Source of the DNA: CAMAXB01 sp964476565
GTDB taxonomy: Bacteria; Verrucomicrobiota; Verrucomicrobiia; Opitutales; Opitutaceae
Length of the DNA stretch: 64,000 nt
Reading direction: 5' to 3'
Assembly: GCA_964476565.1 (NCBI GenBank)
Contig: CAYZBG010000008.1
Span: 1 to 64,000, forward strand
Shown: positions 34,445-43,007 of the stretch, piece after piece
Position numbering within the stretch: position 1 is the first letter of the stretch
Layout: the number at the start of each line of letters is the position of its first letter
Notes under the pieces: generated by a model
Told to the model about the DNA's origin: nothing
What the model saw: only the letters and a program-made list of their open reading frames with translations
The model's database searches: none
Program-made: the position numbers and the translations under genes

Positions 34445-35425
34445 TCAGAGCATCGCGACGACGGCGGCCCGCTCTTCCACGAGCTCCTTGTTGGTCGCGG
34501 CGATCTTGCTCTTCGCAAAGTCATCCATGGCGTAACCGTGGATGATCTCGTAGCTGCCGGGCGTGGTCGTGCGCACCGGCACGCCGGCCCACACGTTGGC
34601 GTCGAAGCCGTAGGCGCCGTTGCTCTTCACCGCGATGGAGTGGATCGCGCCCGGCGTAACCAGGCTGCGGACGTGATCCACGAGGGCGTTGGCCGCCGAG
34701 GCGGCGGACGAGGCGCCACGGGCGGCGATGATGGCGGCCCCGCGCTTGCCGACGGTGTCGCAGAACGGCCCCTGCAGCCAGGCGAGATCTGCAATGACCT
34801 CGGTGGCCGGCTTGCCGTTGATCGTCGCGTGGGCGAAGGCCGGGAACATGGTCGGGCTATGATTGCCGTAGATGAAGATGTCCTTCACCGCGGTGAGATC
34901 GACCTTCGCCTTGAGGGCGAGCTGAGACTGGGCGCGGTTTTGGTCGAGCCGCACCATGGCGGTGAACCGTTCGGCCGGCAGGCGTTTCGCCTGACTGGCG
35001 GCGATCATGCAGTTGGTGTTGGCGGGATTTCCGACCACGGCGATCCGGGCGTCCGCGGCGGCGACGGCGTCGATGATGCGCCCCTGTTCGATGAAGATCT
35101 TGCCGTTGTCCTTCAGCAGATCGGCGCGCTCCATGCCCGGCCCGCGCGGCTTGGCGCCGACCAGCAGGCACCAGTTGGCGTCCTTGAAGCCGACGGCGGG
35201 ATCGGACGTCTGCACGATGCCCTTGAGCAGGGGGAAGGCGCAGTCGTCGAGCTCCATGGCGACGCCCTCAAGCGCCTTGAGGGCCTTCTCCACCGGGGCC
35301 TCGATCAGCTGGAGGATGACCGGCTGGTCGGCACCGAACATCGCCCCGGAGGCGATGCGGAAGAGCAGGGCATAACCAATTTGGCCGGCAGCGCCGGTGA
35401 CTGCGACACGGATGGGAGCTTTCAT
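34445..35425 (-). CDS. mdh: Malate dehydrogenase
   Basis: This 326-residue NAD-dependent malate dehydrogenase catalyses malate to oxaloacetate in the TCA cycle. It has the NAD loop VTGAAGQIGYALL (9-21), substrate-binding Arg94 and Arg100 (GAKPRGPGMERADLL), the LDQNRA motif (160-165) and catalytic His189 in IYGNHSPTMFP. The pattern is that of the cytosolic-type MDH found in many bacteria. It is a lone gene with its own terminator. A dicarboxylate symporter and class I fumarase elsewhere in the window supply related steps. Confidence 0.95.
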   Translation of the reverse strand: MKAPIRVAVTGAAGQIGYALLFRIASGAMFGADQPVILQLIEAPVEKALKALEGVAMELDDCAFPLLKGIVQTSDPAVGFKDANWCLLVGAKPRGPGMERADLLKDNGKIFIEQGRIIDAVAAADARIAVVGNPANTNCMIAASQAKRLPAERFTAMVRLDQNRAQSQLALKAKVDLTAVKDIFIYGNHSPTMFPAFAHATINGKPATEVIADLAWLQGPFCDTVGKRGAAIIAARGASSAASAANALVDHVRSLVTPGAIHSIAVKSNGAYGFDANVWAGVPVRTTTPGSYEIIHGYAMDDFAKSKIAATNKELVEERAAVVAML

Positions 35426-35542
35426 AGGGTGTCGAAGTTAACCACGAGGACGGGGCCGGGGACACGCACGAAATGGCGCCCCGGACACGGATTTAGCCGG
35501 GCTCACCGGCGCATAAGCACGGCGGCGGTCGCCCGCGCCGGG

Positions 35543-36604
35543 TCAGGCCGAGGCGAAGCGGGCCCCGAGAGCGGCGTGCAAGCCGCGGACCATGGTTTCC
35601 GTCGTGGCCCAGTCGATGCAGCCGTCGGTGATGCTGACGCCGTACTTGAGCTGGTGCTTGGGTTGCGGGAAGGGCTGGTTGCCGGCGGAGAGGTTGCTCT
35701 CGACCATGGCGCCCATGATCGAGCGGTTGCCCTGCGCGATCTGGTCGATCAAGGCACGGATGACCTCGGGCTGGCGCTGCGGTTGTTTGGCCGAGTTGTC
35801 GTGCGACGCATCGACCAGGATCGATTTCGGCAGGCCGGCCTTCGCCAGCAGGGCCTCCGTCTGGGCGATGTGTTCGGGCGAGTAGTTCGGGCCGGCGGCG
35901 CCGCCGCGGAGCACCACGTGGCAGTTGGGATTGCCGCGGGTCACCACGGCCGATGCGGCCCCGTCGCGGTTGATGCCGAGGAATGTCTGCGGCTGTGCGG
36001 CGGCCTTGATGGCGTTGATCGCCGTCTGGATCGAGCCGTCGGTGCTATTCTTGAAGCCGAGCGGCATCGAGAGGCCCGACGCCATCTGCCGGTGGGTCTG
36101 CGACTCCGTGGTACGGGCGCCAATGGCACCCCAGCAGACCAGATCGGCCATGTACTGCGGGGTGATCGGATCGAGGAATTCAGTCGCGGTCGGTAGGCCG
36201 AGGTCGATGACGTCGCGGAGGAAGGAGCGCCCGAGGTGGAGACCGGCGGCGATATCGTGGCTGCCGTCGAGGTGGGGGTCCATGATCAAGCCCTTCCAGC
36301 CGACGGTGGTGCGGGGCTTCTCAAAATAGACCCGCATCACGATCATCACCCGGTCCTGCACCTCGCGGGCGAGGGCGGCCAGACGTTCAGCGTAATCGCG
36401 TCCGGCGGCAGTGTCATGGATCGAACAGGGACCGACAATCAGCAGGAAACGGCGGTCGTCGGTGAAAATGAGGCGGTGAATCTCCTCGCGGGCGCGGGCG
36501 ACGAAGGCGGCTTGGGCTTCCGTCTTGGGCAGGGCCTGCATCAGTGCGGCCGGGGAGGGGAGGAGACGGGTTTCGACGACGTTGATGTCGGACGTGCGTT
36601 GCAT
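35543..36604 (-). CDS. 3-deoxy-7-phosphoheptulonate (DAHP) synthase, type I
   Basis: This 353-residue enzyme belongs to the AroF/AroG/AroH family and joins phosphoenolpyruvate and erythrose-4-phosphate as the first step of aromatic amino acid synthesis. Motifs include LLIVGPCSIHD (54-64), KPRTTVGWKG (about 95-104), GARTTESQTHR, FKNSTDG, and VDASHDNSAKQP. The N-terminal extension before GPCSIHD is long enough to carry feedback sensitivity, as in the E. coli isoenzymes; which amino acid inhibits cannot be told. The start MQRTSD aligns with the family start; a Met 13 codons upstream is weaker. Confidence 0.95.
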   Translation of the reverse strand: MQRTSDINVVETRLLPSPAALMQALPKTEAQAAFVARAREEIHRLIFTDDRRFLLIVGPCSIHDTAAGRDYAERLAALAREVQDRVMIVMRVYFEKPRTTVGWKGLIMDPHLDGSHDIAAGLHLGRSFLRDVIDLGLPTATEFLDPITPQYMADLVCWGAIGARTTESQTHRQMASGLSMPLGFKNSTDGSIQTAINAIKAAAQPQTFLGINRDGAASAVVTRGNPNCHVVLRGGAAGPNYSPEHIAQTEALLAKAGLPKSILVDASHDNSAKQPQRQPEVIRALIDQIAQGNRSIMGAMVESNLSAGNQPFPQPKHQLKYGVSITDGCIDWATTETMVRGLHAALGARFASA

Positions 36605-36880
36605 GAAACGAAAACCGTGAAGGAGGAACCCGCCGCCCGGCAAGCGCGCACATCGAGGTCAGACTTGCCATCGCGTGGTCCGGAAAAGAAGTTGCCCGGT
36701 CGCCTACCCCTAAGCGACCGGGCATTTGCTTTCTTAGTTACCCCAAAACTCCCGCTAGGCGGGAGAAGTGTGAAAATCTGATGGTGTAAGGAATAGGCCG
36801 AGATCAGACTTCGTCAACTCAAAGTTAGCAAAATCTCTCACGAAACAACGTTAAGCGTTTAAAAAAAGCAGGTTATAAAA
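36605..36880. other. AT-rich structured intergenic region before ygfZ
   Basis: This 276-bp gap separates divergent genes for DAHP synthase and YgfZ. It contains two hairpins (36693-36724; CTCCCGC-TAG-GCGGGAG at 36749-36765). From about 36770 on the sequence becomes unusually AT-rich for this genome (runs such as TTAAGCGTTTAAAAAAAGC). The short string TCAGACTT occurs twice, near 36659 and 36804. It must hold the ygfZ promoter and probably the aro promoter, and may hold a small RNA. No gene is seen. Confidence 0.5.
36693..36735 (+). terminator. Terminator-like hairpin in the ygfZ upstream region
   Basis: An 11-bp perfect stem, TGCCCGGTCGC (36693-36703) and GCGACCGGGCA (36714-36724), with a 10-nt loop, is followed by TTTGCTTTCTT. 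The form is that of a plus-strand Rho-independent terminator, yet no plus-strand gene precedes it closely. It could end a short transcript starting near 36610 or act as a leader structure. Confidence 0.6.
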
Positions 36881-37789
36881 TTGAAGAATTACGAAGAAAT
36901 CGTCGGATATTTTGACTATACCCCGGCGGCTTGGGTGCGGGTCACGGGGGAGGATGCGCTATCGTTTCTCCAAGGGCAGTTTACGCAGGAGCTGCGTCCG
37001 GACCGCGCGCCACCTGCCGTCTACGGCCTGTGGTTGAATCAGAAGGGTCGGGTGGTCGCCGACAGTTGGGTGCTTCGGGTCAGTGCGACGGAGGTCTGGC
37101 TGTACAGCGAGCATTCGCCGGCGCGGGTGATTTGCGACCGGCTTGAGGCGTACATCATCGCGGACGATGTGACCTTGGAGGACCGGTCGGCTGACGTGCG
37201 GGCGAGGGTTTACCTCGGCGCGGCGGGGGCGGCGGCCTTGGCTCAGCAGGCGGGCGGGGTCTTGCCGTCGGAGGGCCAGTTCGCGCTTCCGGAGCAGGCG
37301 CTGGTGTTTCGCGGACGTCGCGGTGCGGTCGAGGCCTGGGAGTGGGTTGGCGTGGAATTGCCTCCGGTACCGGAGGGCTTGCCGGCGCGGACGGCGACGG
37401 AGTTGGAGGTCTTGCGTCTCGAAGCGGGGGTGCCGCGGATTCCCGGCGATGTGGGTCCGGGTGATTTGCCCAACGAGGCCGGCCTCGACGCGTCGGCCAT
37501 TTCCTACACGAAGGGATGTTACCTCGGGCAGGAGGTAATGGCGCGTCTCAAGTCGATGGGACGGGTGCGGCGCCGGCTGCTCCGGGTCGAAGCGGAGCAG
37601 GGCGTGGCAGGAGCGCTGCCGCAGCCGCTGTACCAAGGCGGCCGCGTGTGTGGCGAGTTGCGGACCGCGGCGACCGCCGTATCCGGACGGAGCGTCGGGT
37701 TGGCCATGTGCACGCTGCTCGGGCTCGACTCCAGTCGGCCGCTCACGTCAGCCCCGGACGGGGGCGTCAGCTGGCGGCTGCGTGACTAG
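36881..37789 (+). CDS. ygfZ: YgfZ/GcvT-like folate-binding protein
   Basis: This 302-residue protein is related to aminomethyltransferase (GcvT). It carries the YgfZ signature KGCYLGQEV (211-219), whose cysteine is essential in the family, and the N-terminal VTGEDALSFLQGQFTQEL. YgfZ helps build or repair iron-sulfur clusters, with folate. The start is TTG at 36881; the Ile-Val-Gly-Tyr-Phe segment after it is needed for the first helix. AGCAGG 11 bp upstream may be a weak ribosome-binding site. The upstream DNA is AT-rich and structured. It is convergent with nrfA across a large palindrome. Confidence 0.88.
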   Translation: MKNYEEIVGYFDYTPAAWVRVTGEDALSFLQGQFTQELRPDRAPPAVYGLWLNQKGRVVADSWVLRVSATEVWLYSEHSPARVICDRLEAYIIADDVTLEDRSADVRARVYLGAAGAAALAQQAGGVLPSEGQFALPEQALVFRGRRGAVEAWEWVGVELPPVPEGLPARTATELEVLRLEAGVPRIPGDVGPGDLPNEAGLDASAISYTKGCYLGQEVMARLKSMGRVRRRLLRVEAEQGVAGALPQPLYQGGRVCGELRTAATAVSGRSVGLAMCTLLGLDSSRPLTSAPDGGVSWRLRD

Positions 37790-37839
37790 GGCGTACCTGG
37801 GAATGGCGCTGGGCGCTCGCCCTTCCCAGACACGCCCTA
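37787..37839. repeat. Nested palindrome between ygfZ and nrfA
   Basis: A 53-bp nested hairpin forms from three stem parts. TAGGGCGT (37787-37794) faces ACGCCCTA (37832-37839), CTGGGAA (37797-37803) faces TTCCCAG (37823-37829), and GGGC (37811-37814) faces GCCC. It begins at the ygfZ stop codon and lies between convergent genes. It may act as a bidirectional terminator, though without a T-run, or be a dispersed repeat. Confidence 0.6.
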
Positions 37840-37851
37840 ACCTTAACTGGA

Positions 37852-39294
37852 TTATTTTTGGGTCGCCTTGAGTAGCTCGACCTGGCCCTGACGGGCATAG
37901 TCGATGGCTTCGCCCAGCACCCGAGCAGCCTCCTGCGGTGCGTGGAACCCCATGGAGTTTTCCGCCGCGATGAAATCGACGCGCCACTGGGCCTGGCGCT
38001 GCAGTTCACGGGCAGACTGAAGCTGGGCGTCGGTGGCCCCGCGTTCCCGCGCGCTGGAGAGTTCGGTGATCAAGGCCACGACGGCTTCCTCGCTGCGCTT
38101 CAGCAGATCCTTGTTGCGATCCTGGGCGATCAACGCGCGGGCGGTGATTTCCTCCTCGGGCACGCGGTGGCAGCCCTGGCAGGCCTGGGCCACGTTGAGC
38201 AACGGGCTGCGCACATGGTGGTTGCTGACCTTGATCGCCCCTTCGCGCACGTAGGGCATGTGGCAGTCGGCGCAGGAGACTCCACTGCGGGCGTGGATGC
38301 CTTGGCTCCACAGTTCGAATTCAGGGTGCTGGGCCTTCAGCACCTTGGCGCCGGTTTCGGCGTGGGTCCAGTCGCTGAAGCCCTCCTTGTTGTAGTGCGC
38401 CTCGATTTGCTCGACCTTCAGGCCTTGGCTCCACGGGTAGGTGACCACCTTGCCGGGACCCTTGAAGTGGTACTCGACATGGCACTGCGCGCAGACCAGC
38501 GAGCGCATTTCCTGGCGCGTGGCGTCGATGTTGGGCTGGTACTCGCCCTGCCGGCCTTCCTTGCGCCACCGCTCGATGCTCGGCAGGTGTGGCGTCGGAT
38601 AGTCCGATTTCGCGAGGTCGCGGATGCCGTTGAGGAACGCCGGGCGGCTGACCCGCAGGTTCATCGTATCGGCGTCGTGACAATCGATGCAGGACACCGG
38701 GTGGGAAACGTGCTCGCGCGCCTCTTGGTACGGCATCGCGCACAGCGCTTCGAAGCCCTTTTGGATCTGGGCTTCGCGGTGTTCCTTGCCCTCGGGCACG
38801 CCCGCCTTGATGCCCGCTGCGATGTAGGCGGGGATGGCGGAGGAATGACAATGCAGGCAGGACCCTGGCTGCTTGAACTCCGTCACGCGCCGGGTTTCGT
38901 CCTGATCCTGCAGCATATAGGCGTGCCCCCGTTCTTCCCGGTAGTCCGTGGCGAAGGCGTAGCCGGCAAAGATGCGCTTGTAGACCGGATCCTCCTCCAG
39001 CTTCTGAAAGGCGTCGCTGCCGCCGTGTTTGGTGCGCTCGACATCGACCGTTCGTTTGTAGCTGTCGTACTGACGCGGGTAGTTCTTGCCCCACAAGGCC
39101 GGGTCCACCGTGGAATCGTCGACCTCCACGACGCGGAACACGTGCTGGGTGGCCTCGGCCTTGCGCGTCACGATGTTCTCATAGAGCAGCAGCACGAGGA
39201 AGGTGCCGACGGCGACGATCGCGATGAGCACAACGAAGATCCACAGGGCGAGTCCGCGGGTGCAGCCGGAGCGAAACGAGGGGGCAAGGTTCAT
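37852..39294 (-). CDS. nrfA: Ammonia-forming cytochrome c nitrite reductase
   Basis: This 480-residue pentaheme enzyme reduces nitrite to ammonia with six electrons, in the periplasm. It has one N-terminal membrane anchor or signal (about 14-38) and five heme motifs: CLHCH 146-150, CIDCH 202-206, CAQCH 268-272, CADCH 341-345, CQGCH 372-376. Active-site residues seen in classical NrfA are kept (Arg119 in TDYREERGHAY, Tyr275 in CHVEYHF, His323 in LKAQHPEFE). In the catalytic heme (first motif) the usual CxxCK lysine is His150, as in the CxxCH clade of NrfA. It follows nrfH by 12 bp on the same strand. Confidence 0.95.
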   Translation of the reverse strand: MNLAPSFRSGCTRGLALWIFVVLIAIVAVGTFLVLLLYENIVTRKAEATQHVFRVVEVDDSTVDPALWGKNYPRQYDSYKRTVDVERTKHGGSDAFQKLEEDPVYKRIFAGYAFATDYREERGHAYMLQDQDETRRVTEFKQPGSCLHCHSSAIPAYIAAGIKAGVPEGKEHREAQIQKGFEALCAMPYQEAREHVSHPVSCIDCHDADTMNLRVSRPAFLNGIRDLAKSDYPTPHLPSIERWRKEGRQGEYQPNIDATRQEMRSLVCAQCHVEYHFKGPGKVVTYPWSQGLKVEQIEAHYNKEGFSDWTHAETGAKVLKAQHPEFELWSQGIHARSGVSCADCHMPYVREGAIKVSNHHVRSPLLNVAQACQGCHRVPEEEITARALIAQDRNKDLLKRSEEAVVALITELSSARERGATDAQLQSARELQRQAQWRVDFIAAENSMGFHAPQEAARVLGEAIDYARQGQVELLKATQK

Positions 39295-39306
39295 GGCTAG
39301 GGAGGT

Positions 39307-39780
39307 TTAGTGGATGGGGCCGTGGCCGACTTCGCGGTGGCATTGCACGCAATCGAGCATCCGCTGCGCGTGGCCGGCGTGAACGTTGATGCCGGCCATG
39401 AGGCCTTCGTGGCACCGCACGCAGTTGTTCTGGAGCACGGCGGAATTGACCGGGCGGATCATGATCGGCTCATGAAAGTCCTGCAGGGTGAATCCCTTCG
39501 AATGCCAGAAACCGTTCTCGGCCTTGCTCAGGTACTTGGCAAAGAAGGAGTCGGGCGTGTGGCAGTCGTTGCAGGTTGCGACGGCGTGGTGGGGCGACTT
39601 GAGCCAGCCGTCGAACTGATCCCGCATGATGTGGCAGTTCACACATGCGCGCGGGTCGTTCGAAAAGTAGGACAGCCCGTGCGCGTAGTAGAACGTGTAG
39701 CTGCCCAGACCTGCGAAGAGACCGGCCGTCGAAGCGAGGCCGAGGGCGAGCAGGATGCGGACATTGAGCTTCGACGCCAT
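39307..39780 (-). CDS. nrfH: Tetraheme quinol dehydrogenase subunit
   Basis: This 157-residue membrane-anchored NapC/NirT-family cytochrome has one N-terminal helix (about 10-32) and four heme motifs: CVNCH 46-50, CNDCH 70-74, CVRCH 120-124, CVQCH 144-148. It takes electrons from the quinol pool and passes them to NrfA, forming the NrfHA complex. The gene lies 12 bp upstream of nrfA, in the same operon and in the usual order. No Nrf regulators are visible in the window. Confidence 0.93.
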   Translation of the reverse strand: MASKLNVRILLALGLASTAGLFAGLGSYTFYYAHGLSYFSNDPRACVNCHIMRDQFDGWLKSPHHAVATCNDCHTPDSFFAKYLSKAENGFWHSKGFTLQDFHEPIMIRPVNSAVLQNNCVRCHEGLMAGINVHAGHAQRMLDCVQCHREVGHGPIH

Positions 39781-39850
39781 CGCAAGGGGACAGCAAAAAG
39801 CATGAAAGCCGTGCAGGGACGGTCAATCCCCGATGTCCGCGGAGACGAAA

Positions 39851-40654
39851 TTAATCCGTCGCGGCGACGACCGGATTTTCCAGCACGCCGAGCCCTTCGA
39901 TCGCGATGCTCACGGTGTCGCCGGGTTGCAGCCAGACCGGCGGCTTGCGCGCGTAACCTACGCCGGACGGCGTGCCGGTGAGGATAACGGTGCCGGCGGG
40001 AAGGGTGCGGTCCTGGCTGAGGAACGAGATGAGGGCGGGCACAGGAAACACGAGGTCGGCGGTCGTCGCCTCCTGCCGCACCTCGCCATTGACACGCGTC
40101 ACGAGCCGGAGCGAGGACGCGCCCGGAAGTTCGTCCGGGGTGACGAGCTCGGGGCCGAGTGGCAGGAACGTGTCGAAACTCTTGCCATGGTTGAACTGGC
40201 CGCTGCCGAGTTCGAACTGCCAGTCGCGCGCCGAGACGTCGTTGGCAATCGTGTATCCAAGAACATACGACAACGACTCCGCTTCCTTCACATTTCGGGC
40301 GGTGCGGCCGAGGACGACGGCAAGTTCGCCCTCGTAGTCGACCTTGGCGCTGCCGCGCGGCAGCACGATGGGGCCACCCGGATGCTGCACGGCACCGGTG
40401 GTCTTCATGAACCACAGCGGACGTGTGGGCAGGGCCTTGCCGCCCTCGGCGGCGTGGGCGCGGTAGTTGAGCCCGATGCCGATGATGTTCACCGGATCCA
40501 GCGGGGCGAGCCGCGGCCCCGGGGTGACCGGGCGGGGGCCCGTCTGCGTCTGCCTTGGCCCGAAAAGCCCGCCTTCGAGCGGAAGGGCGGAGCCGTCGGC
40601 TTGCAGGGCCGCCCAGGCCGGACCTTGCGGTGAAAGATGGCGGATGATGCGCAT
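39851..40654 (-). CDS. FAH-family hydrolase (1)
   Basis: This 267-residue fumarylacetoacetate hydrolase-superfamily protein has a short N-terminal beta domain (1-55) and the catalytic fold. Metal-site segments are VDYEGELAVVLG and IANDVSARDWQ, followed by KSFDTFLPLGP and GTPSGVGYARKP. Family enzymes cleave C-C bonds or decarboxylate beta-keto acids (for example acylpyruvases). It lies close to nrfH but has no functional link to it. A relative of nearly the same length is encoded at 50965-51771. The exact substrate is not readable. Confidence 0.88.
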   Translation of the reverse strand: MRIIRHLSPQGPAWAALQADGSALPLEGGLFGPRQTQTGPRPVTPGPRLAPLDPVNIIGIGLNYRAHAAEGGKALPTRPLWFMKTTGAVQHPGGPIVLPRGSAKVDYEGELAVVLGRTARNVKEAESLSYVLGYTIANDVSARDWQFELGSGQFNHGKSFDTFLPLGPELVTPDELPGASSLRLVTRVNGEVRQEATTADLVFPVPALISFLSQDRTLPAGTVILTGTPSGVGYARKPPVWLQPGDTVSIAIEGLGVLENPVVAATD

Positions 40655-40753
40655 GGGAGCAGCGTGCGCCGGTGTGCGAGGGAGTCAAAGCCGCGCCTTG
40701 CGGATTGCCCGCGGTGCCGGAGGTCGTCATGCCTTCGTCCAGCGTCTTACCCC

Positions 40754-41545
40754 ATGAATCACAACCTCCGCTGGCTGACGTTCCTTCTGCTGGCCTCCCT
40801 GACGGGCTCCGTGCCCAGACTGCGGGGCGTCGAGGCCACCGAACTCGATGTGCCCTACGTGCCGACGCCCCAGGCCGTGGTCGACCGCATGCTCGAACTC
40901 GCCGGCGTCGCCCCGGGCGACTTCCTGATCGATCTCGGCTCGGGGGATGGACGCATCCCGATCACGGCCGCCCGCCGCCATGGCGTGCGCGGGCTGGGGG
41001 TGGATCTCGATCCGGTGCGGGTCAGGGAGGCCCGCGAGCTGGCGCGCCTCGCCGGCGTGGAGGATCGCGTGGAGTTCCGGCAGCAGGACCTGTTCGATAC
41101 CCGAATCGCCGACGCCACGGTGGTGACCATGTACCTGCTGCCCGTCGTCAACCTGAAGCTGCGCCCTCGGCTGCTCTATGAATTGAAACCGGGCACGCGC
41201 GTCGTGTCCCACGCCTTCCGTCTCGGCGACTGGCTGCCTGACCACAGCGAGTCGTTGGAGGACAGCGATCTCTTTCTCTGGATCGTCCCGGCCAAGGTCG
41301 ACGGACGCTGGCGCGTGACCGCGAGCCAGCCCTTTGTGCTCGAGCTGGAGCAGGCGTTCCAGGTGGTGCGGGGGACGGCGATCATCGATGGGCGAAGCCA
41401 GCCGCTCGAGGAGGTGACCCTTCGCGGTGCGCAACTTTCCTTCGTGCTGGAAGGCCGGCGCTACCAGGGTCGTGTCGACGGGTTTGTGATCGAGTCCGAG
41501 CCGGGCGAGGGACGCGTGGCGGAGTGGCGGGCGGTCCGCAATTAA
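40754..41545 (+). CDS. Exported SAM-dependent methyltransferase-fold protein
   Basis: This 263-residue protein has an N-terminal signal-like segment (WLTFLLLASLTGSVP) and then a class I methyltransferase domain. TPQAVVDRMLELAGV leads into the SAM motif LIDLGSGDGRIPITAA, with GLGVDLDP as the acidic loop. A beta-rich C-terminal extension (about 175-263) replaces the usual cap. A methyltransferase outside the cytoplasm is unusual, because SAM is not known in the periplasm. The segment could therefore be an anchor. The start MNHNLRW was chosen for the signal segment. The target is unknown. Confidence 0.78.
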   Translation: MNHNLRWLTFLLLASLTGSVPRLRGVEATELDVPYVPTPQAVVDRMLELAGVAPGDFLIDLGSGDGRIPITAARRHGVRGLGVDLDPVRVREARELARLAGVEDRVEFRQQDLFDTRIADATVVTMYLLPVVNLKLRPRLLYELKPGTRVVSHAFRLGDWLPDHSESLEDSDLFLWIVPAKVDGRWRVTASQPFVLELEQAFQVVRGTAIIDGRSQPLEEVTLRGAQLSFVLEGRRYQGRVDGFVIESEPGEGRVAEWRAVRN

Positions 41546-41566
41546 GCACGCCTGGGACTTTCGGTC

Positions 41567-42067
41567 ATGGCATCCTCACTTCCCACCTCCTTTCACGCCG
41601 CACCGTGGTCGCGCACCCTCATGGGCATTTCGGTGCTGGGCACGGGATTCATTCTCGCCGTGGGCTTCTTGCTCGCGGCGCGGGGCGAGCCCTCGGGTCG
41701 GCTGGCGACATGGGCGCTGGTCCTGCTGGTCGCGGGCGCCTTGCTGTTCGTCGTGCGCGGCTACCAGGTGCGGCCCGGCGTGATCCTGGTACGCCGTCTC
41801 TTGTGGACGACGCGGCTGCCGTTGGCGGGACTGCGTTCGATCGAGGCCGACCCTGAAGCGATGCGCGGAGCGATCCGGGTCTTCGGCAACGGCGGACTGT
41901 TTTCGTTCACCGGTCGCTATCGCAGTCCGAAACTGGGCGGATTTCGCGCCTATGTGACCGATCCGGCGCGCGCCGTGGTCCTGCGTTTCGGCGACCGCGT
42001 CCTCGTGGTTTCTCCGGGCGTGCCGGAGGCCTTTGTGCGGGAGGTGGAGTCGGCACGCGGGGCGTGA
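41567..42067 (+). CDS. Bacterial PH-domain membrane protein
   Basis: This 166-residue protein has two helices near the N terminus (LMGISVLGTGFILAVGFLLA and ATWALVLLVAGALLFVV). A beta-rich domain (about 65-160) of bacterial PH type follows: QVRPGVILVRRLLWTTRLPLAGL, then GLFSFTGRYRS and LRFGDRVLVVSP. It lies 21 bp after the exported methyltransferase gene, in the same direction. The function is unknown; PH-domain membrane proteins of this kind (YdbS/YdbT-like) are common near stress genes. Confidence 0.7.
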   Translation: MASSLPTSFHAAPWSRTLMGISVLGTGFILAVGFLLAARGEPSGRLATWALVLLVAGALLFVVRGYQVRPGVILVRRLLWTTRLPLAGLRSIEADPEAMRGAIRVFGNGGLFSFTGRYRSPKLGGFRAYVTDPARAVVLRFGDRVLVVSPGVPEAFVREVESARGA

Positions 42068-42157
42068 GGGGGCTGCCTGCATGCGGTTGGCGGAAGCATG
42101 CCGCACCGCTTTCCGCTTTCCTCGTTCCAGTTGCGGGACCACGCTGACGGTCGCCCC

Positions 42158-42955
42158 ATGAATGTACCCCGTTGTTTCTGCCGGCGAGTGCTGGCCTGTC
42201 TGCTCTGGTCGGCGGCCCTGATGTCGGCTGCCAGCGCGTCTGCGCCCCTCAAGGCCCTGCTGATGACCGGCGGCTGCTGCCATGATTTCGAGGCCCAGAA
42301 GAAGATCCTGAGCGAAGGCATCGCGGCGCGAGCCCACGTGGTGTTCGACATCGTGCACGAAGGCACCGAGCGCACCCACCGGCTGAGCCTTTACGAGAAC
42401 GTCGACTGGGCGAAGGGCTATGACGTCGTCGTGCACAACGAGTGCTTTGGATTCGTCGACGATCCGGCCTTCGTCGAGCGCATCGTGGCCCCGCACGCCG
42501 CGGGCGTGCCGGCGGTGATTCTGCATTGCTCCTCCCACAGCTATCGCAACACCACGACCGATGCGTGGCGCCAGCTGGTGGGCATCACCTCGGTGCGCCA
42601 TGAGCGGCGGGCCGACTTGCTGATCGACCGGCTGGAGACGCCCCATCCGGTGATGAAGGGTTTTCCGCCCACCTGGTTCAATCCCCAGGACGAACTGTAC
42701 CTCAACGTGAAGGTTTGGCCGAACGTCGTGCCGCTCGCCCGGAGTGTCGGGGTCGAGAGCTCGCAGCCGCAGATCGTCATTTGGACGAACACCCACGGCA
42801 AGGCGCGGGTCTTCGCCACGACGCTCGGTCATCATAACTCCACGATGAGCGATCCGGTGTACCTCGACCTTGTTACCCGCGGTCTGCTGTGGAGCGTCGG
42901 TCAACTCGACGACGACGGCAAACCCAAGCCAGGCTTCGGTCCCGGCGGTCGCTGA
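42158..42955 (+). CDS. ThuA-like domain protein, secreted
   Basis: This 265-residue protein has a signal peptide (about 1-30, ending ASAS). The ThuA-like fold follows (trehalose-utilisation type, glutamine amidotransferase-like): ALLMTGGCCHDFEAQ, then GYDVVVHNECFGF and VPAVILHCSSHSYR. The histidine-rich segment TTLGHHNSTMSD and a closing LDLVTRGLLWSVG are typical of the family in Verrucomicrobia and Planctomycetes. The biochemical role of stand-alone ThuA proteins is poorly known. It lies 52 bp before the Tat-exported isomerase-like gene, probably in one operon. Confidence 0.88.
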   Translation: MNVPRCFCRRVLACLLWSAALMSAASASAPLKALLMTGGCCHDFEAQKKILSEGIAARAHVVFDIVHEGTERTHRLSLYENVDWAKGYDVVVHNECFGFVDDPAFVERIVAPHAAGVPAVILHCSSHSYRNTTTDAWRQLVGITSVRHERRADLLIDRLETPHPVMKGFPPTWFNPQDELYLNVKVWPNVVPLARSVGVESSQPQIVIWTNTHGKARVFATTLGHHNSTMSDPVYLDLVTRGLLWSVGQLDDDGKPKPGFGPGGR

Positions 42956-43007
42956 TCCGTCCGCGCGCGCGCCTTCTCTTCCTACCTCAACTCCACCCCC
43001 CCCTGCC

